This document shows positions 61,695 through 64,000 of a DNA stretch of 64,000 bases, in pieces. Within the stretch, counting starts at the first letter, position 1; each line of letters begins with the position of its first letter. Position numbers and translations under genes: made by a program. Where the stretch lies: the NCBI RefSeq assembly GCF_905372115.1, contig NZ_CAJPNR010000002.1, forward strand, positions 1 to 64,000, given 5' to 3'. This DNA comes from an uncultured Streptococcus sp. (GTDB taxonomy: Bacteria > Bacillota > Bacilli > Lactobacillales > Streptococcaceae). The notes beneath the pieces are model-generated. The model searched no databases. It was given only the letters and a program-made list of their open reading frames with translations, and was not told where the DNA came from.

Positions 61695-62187
61695 TTAAAC
61701 GGCTTTCTCAATTTCCTTTGCTATTTTACTTTTCCGCAATTTCCTCTGGAAGATGTATTTCAATAAAACGGCAGGATTCAGACTGTAGGATAATTGCAAT
61801 TTAAAATAATTAATCCACTCGATGACAGCAAAAAACCAAATTGCTAAAGAGATTATGAATGTGGAAAAATCACTGGAATTAAAAATGATTATCGGGGCTC
61901 CCACACCCAGTAAAATAAGGTCTAAGCTCTTTAGTATCCTGTAAATCTTGCCTGTATATATTTCAGCAAATACTGGATTGGAAATCCTTTTTATCAAAAT
62001 CCACCAAAAAAACAGAGCCCTGTATCAGAATAAAACTCAGTACAAACAAGGAGAAAAAAATAGAAATCAAAGCTCCAGTAGTAAGAATCCATTTTTTGAG
62101 CAGGAAAAAATTCATCCAAAATACCAGCACAGCGACTAGCTCTCCTGTGGCTAAATTATTTAATTTTTGTTTCATAAGCTTTTTCAA
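61695..62187 (-). pseudogene. Frameshifted small membrane protein
   Basis: Two overlapping frames (61963-62187 and 61695-61997) together encode one protein of about 163 residues with four hydrophobic segments. The shift lies in a run of seven A (62006-62012). Removing one base joins GSVF to WWILIKRISNP, a natural continuation into the second frame. Either a slippage-prone real mutation or a sequencing error. The start is probably TTG at 62187 behind GGAGGTGG. Function unknown; it sits between sorC and the PTS genes on the same strand. Confidence 0.65.
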
Positions 62188-62289
62188 ATCAACAATCCAC
62201 CTCCATACATAGCTGCTAATTAACTATTAAAAAATAGGATTCCTGAATTTAGTTTTGGAAATCTTATTTCACCTGAGATTCTACTGCCA

Positions 62290-63261
62290 TCAAGAAGTGA
62301 GGAAACTCCTATCTCCATCCAGTTCTAGCATTTTTAGAATCGTCGATTCATCTGTGACCAAATGATTAACATAGCCCGCTCGCAACACCGCTAAGATAGC
62401 AGCAGATTTTTGACTGCCATAGGCAAAGGCTAGACTAAGCGGCACTTTTTTCAAATTTTCCAAAGAGATGGCAATCGTTCGATTTTGCAAATGCTGGTAG
62501 ACCATATCCCCTTTTTTATTAAAGAAGCGACAGCAGATTTCTCCAACAGCATCCTGACTCTCTAGAGCAAGAAAATCCTCTGAGGTCAGCATGTCCAACC
62601 ATTGACGATTTCTCGTATCAACCTGCCCGCCAATACCAACCACAGCCACATCCAGCTCCTGCCAGCTGCTTTTCAGATCTTCAAAATATTTAGAAGCCAA
62701 TATTCCATTTGTCAGTTGCTCATTCTCCTGAATAATCGTGGAATTCATAAAACGGCAGTCCCCATGGTATTTTCCAGCCATGCTATAGATGAGGGTATTC
62801 ACATGATAGCGAGCATGGATATGACTGGGACCACCTGCCAAAGGAAAGAAATGAACATTTGTCAAATGCTTGTTGCTGGAGTGCTCTACTAAAAGGCTCA
62901 AGCTCTTGCCCCAAGAAAATCCTACTTTATCATTGTCTTTAATCAGGCTGCGCAGCATAGCTGCAGCAGCTTGAGCCAACCTCTCTTCCAGGTCTGCTGG
63001 AGATTCATCCACTAAATTACTGACAATTTCGATTCCCTTGAGCCCATATTTTTCTTTTACATAGTTTTCCAAATGGAACAAGCGGGTATCAAAGTCTTCA
63101 ATCTCAATCTTTACAATGCCCTCTTTTTTAGCTTCTGCCAGCATTCGGCTAATGGTGGTGCGATAAATCCCTGTCTCAGCCGCAATGTCAGACTGGCTTC
63201 TTTCTTCGATATAGTAGAGATAAGCAATTTTTGCCAATAGTTTTTTTCTTTCATTTTTCAT
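62290..63261 (-). CDS. SorC/DeoR-type sugar-binding transcriptional regulator
   Basis: Regulator of 323 residues of the SorC family. An N-terminal helix-turn-helix (ERSQSDIAAETGIYRTTISRML, about 18-39) is followed by a sugar-phosphate-isomerase-like effector domain (about 60-323). SorC proteins usually activate or repress a nearby catabolic operon in response to a phosphorylated sugar. With the adjacent DeoR gene it is the leading candidate to bind the paired GCACA-TT-TGTGC sites. Confidence 0.88.
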   Translation of the reverse strand: MKNERKKLLAKIAYLYYIEERSQSDIAAETGIYRTTISRMLAEAKKEGIVKIEIEDFDTRLFHLENYVKEKYGLKGIEIVSNLVDESPADLEERLAQAAAAMLRSLIKDNDKVGFSWGKSLSLLVEHSSNKHLTNVHFFPLAGGPSHIHARYHVNTLIYSMAGKYHGDCRFMNSTIIQENEQLTNGILASKYFEDLKSSWQELDVAVVGIGGQVDTRNRQWLDMLTSEDFLALESQDAVGEICCRFFNKKGDMVYQHLQNRTIAISLENLKKVPLSLAFAYGSQKSAAILAVLRAGYVNHLVTDESTILKMLELDGDRSFLTS

Positions 63262-63277
63262 CTTATCTCCTTCTCTG

Positions 63278-64000
63278 CTAGATCAGAGTCAGCTTGATAT
63301 CGGCAGCTTTCAAGCGCTCAACAGCCCCTTTAGGAATCGCCTTGTCAGTCACCACTTGGGCAATCTGCTTGAAGCCAAATCTCTTAACTATTCCTTTTCT
63401 GGTAAACTTACTTGAGTCCGTCAAGACAATCATCTGGTCAGATGCCTCTGACATATACTGCACAACCTCACTCCGCATCAGATCCTTGCCTGTAAAGCCT
63501 AGATTTTCATCATAGCCATCTGTTCCGACAAAGGCATGTTCTACATGGAAAAACCGAATCATTTCCTTGAGAAGAGGCCCTACTGTCACTTGAGAATCTT
63601 TCTGAAATTCTCCGCCCAGTAAGATAATTTTACAAGAATCAGTTTGTTTTATATAATCCGCAATAAAATAAGAATTGGTAATAATCTTGACATTCTTCTT
63701 CGTTCGGCAGATTTCCTCAGCTAGTAAAGCACAGGTCGATCCTGATTCGATCATAATGGTTTCATTATCATGAACGATTTTTGCTGCTTCCTGGGCAATT
63801 CGGCGCTTGGTATCATAATGAAAGGAAAGCCTAACATTCAGATCATCGCCGCTATTTAAAACAGCATAGCCATGCTCTCTGCGCAACAGACCTTTGGTTT
63901 CCAGCTTATCCAAGTCTTTGCGAATCGTTACTTTGGACACTTTTAAGCGGTCAGACAAAGTATTGACATCGATTCGTTCAAATTCAGATACTAATTTAAC
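63278..64000 (-). CDS. DeoR-family transcriptional regulator, 5' end beyond the window
   Basis: The frame stays open to base 64000 (VKLVSEFERIDVNT... precedes the first possible TTG at 63958), so the true start is outside. Visible are the end of the helix-turn-helix (VSKVTIRKDLDKLETKGLLRREHG) and the DeoRC sensor domain with IESGSTCALLAEEI (about residues 85-98 of the visible part). DeoR repressors sense phosphorylated sugars. It lies 17 bp upstream of sorC, so the two regulators share an operon. Confidence 0.9.
   Translation of the reverse strand, partial: VKLVSEFERIDVNTLSDRLKVSKVTIRKDLDKLETKGLLRREHGYAVLNSGDDLNVRLSFHYDTKRRIAQEAAKIVHDNETIMIESGSTCALLAEEICRTKKNVKIITNSYFIADYIKQTDSCKIILLGGEFQKDSQVTVGPLLKEMIRFFHVEHAFVGTDGYDENLGFTGKDLMRSEVVQYMSEASDQMIVLTDSSKFTRKGIVKRFGFKQIAQVVTDKAIPKGAVERLKAADIKLTLI

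Overview
The window is chromosomal DNA of a low-GC Gram-positive coccus, almost certainly a Streptococcus of the sanguinis/gordonii/mitis (oral) group. The evidence is an LPXTG antigen I/II adhesin with SspB-like motifs, cppA, rpoY-rnjA, a RocS-type segregation regulator, glnRA, a full mevalonate gene set and a pneumococcus-like gldA/leuS synteny. The species cannot be fixed from the sequence alone. No rRNA, tRNA, CRISPR array or complete insertion sequence was recognised.

Layout. 1-3.5 kb: 3' part of pyruvate formate-lyase, then a split ThrE-type exporter pair. 3.7-10 kb: all six enzymes that turn acetoacetyl-CoA into IPP/DMAPP, as mvaS-mvaA converging on mvaK1-mvaD-mvaK2-fni. 10-17 kb: a beta-lactamase-fold serine hydrolase with cppA, a DUF308 membrane protein with a papain-like tail, a glycerol/water channel divergent from pepX, and a small lipoprotein. 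17.1-22.9 kb: a 5.8-kb integrative mobilizable element inserted in the 5' end of ebfC (ybaB), bounded by an 18-bp direct repeat. It carries a tyrosine integrase, a DUF3173 protein, a MobT/Rep_trans relaxase-like protein, an FtsK-like ATPase, a Tn916-like oriT candidate and an unknown cargo gene. 23-36.8 kb: a membrane GDPD, rocS, a flavoprotein, a Nudix hydrolase, a TipA-like MerR regulator, a PadR/mini-ORF/MFS/ABC-ATPase cluster, a methyltransferase, and a marR-tsaB-rimI-tsaD-azlCD run. 36.9-44 kb: an extended SDR, rpoY-rnjA, an AlkC-like gene, a GNAT gene, glnRA and an ArAE-type membrane protein. 44.2-54.8 kb: a secreted LysM-CHAP protein, the antigen I/II adhesin, pgk, a VIT/CCC1 metal transporter behind an exact PerR-type box, and leuS.

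54.9-64 kb: a catabolic locus on the minus strand: DeoR and SorC regulators, a frameshifted small membrane protein, lactose/cellobiose-family PTS IIA-IIB-IIC, a YbiW/PflD-type glycyl radical enzyme, a fructose-6-phosphate-aldolase-like enzyme and GldA. This matches the gene set of the recently described 'anhydroglycolysis' pathway (1,5-anhydrohexitol-6-phosphate to 1-deoxyfructose-6-phosphate, then G3P plus hydroxyacetone, then 1,2-propanediol), so the usual label 'second pyruvate formate-lyase' is probably wrong. Two identical GCACA-TT-TGTGC sites lie 35 and 37 bp upstream of the two predicted operon promoters, which suggests one activator controls both transcription units.
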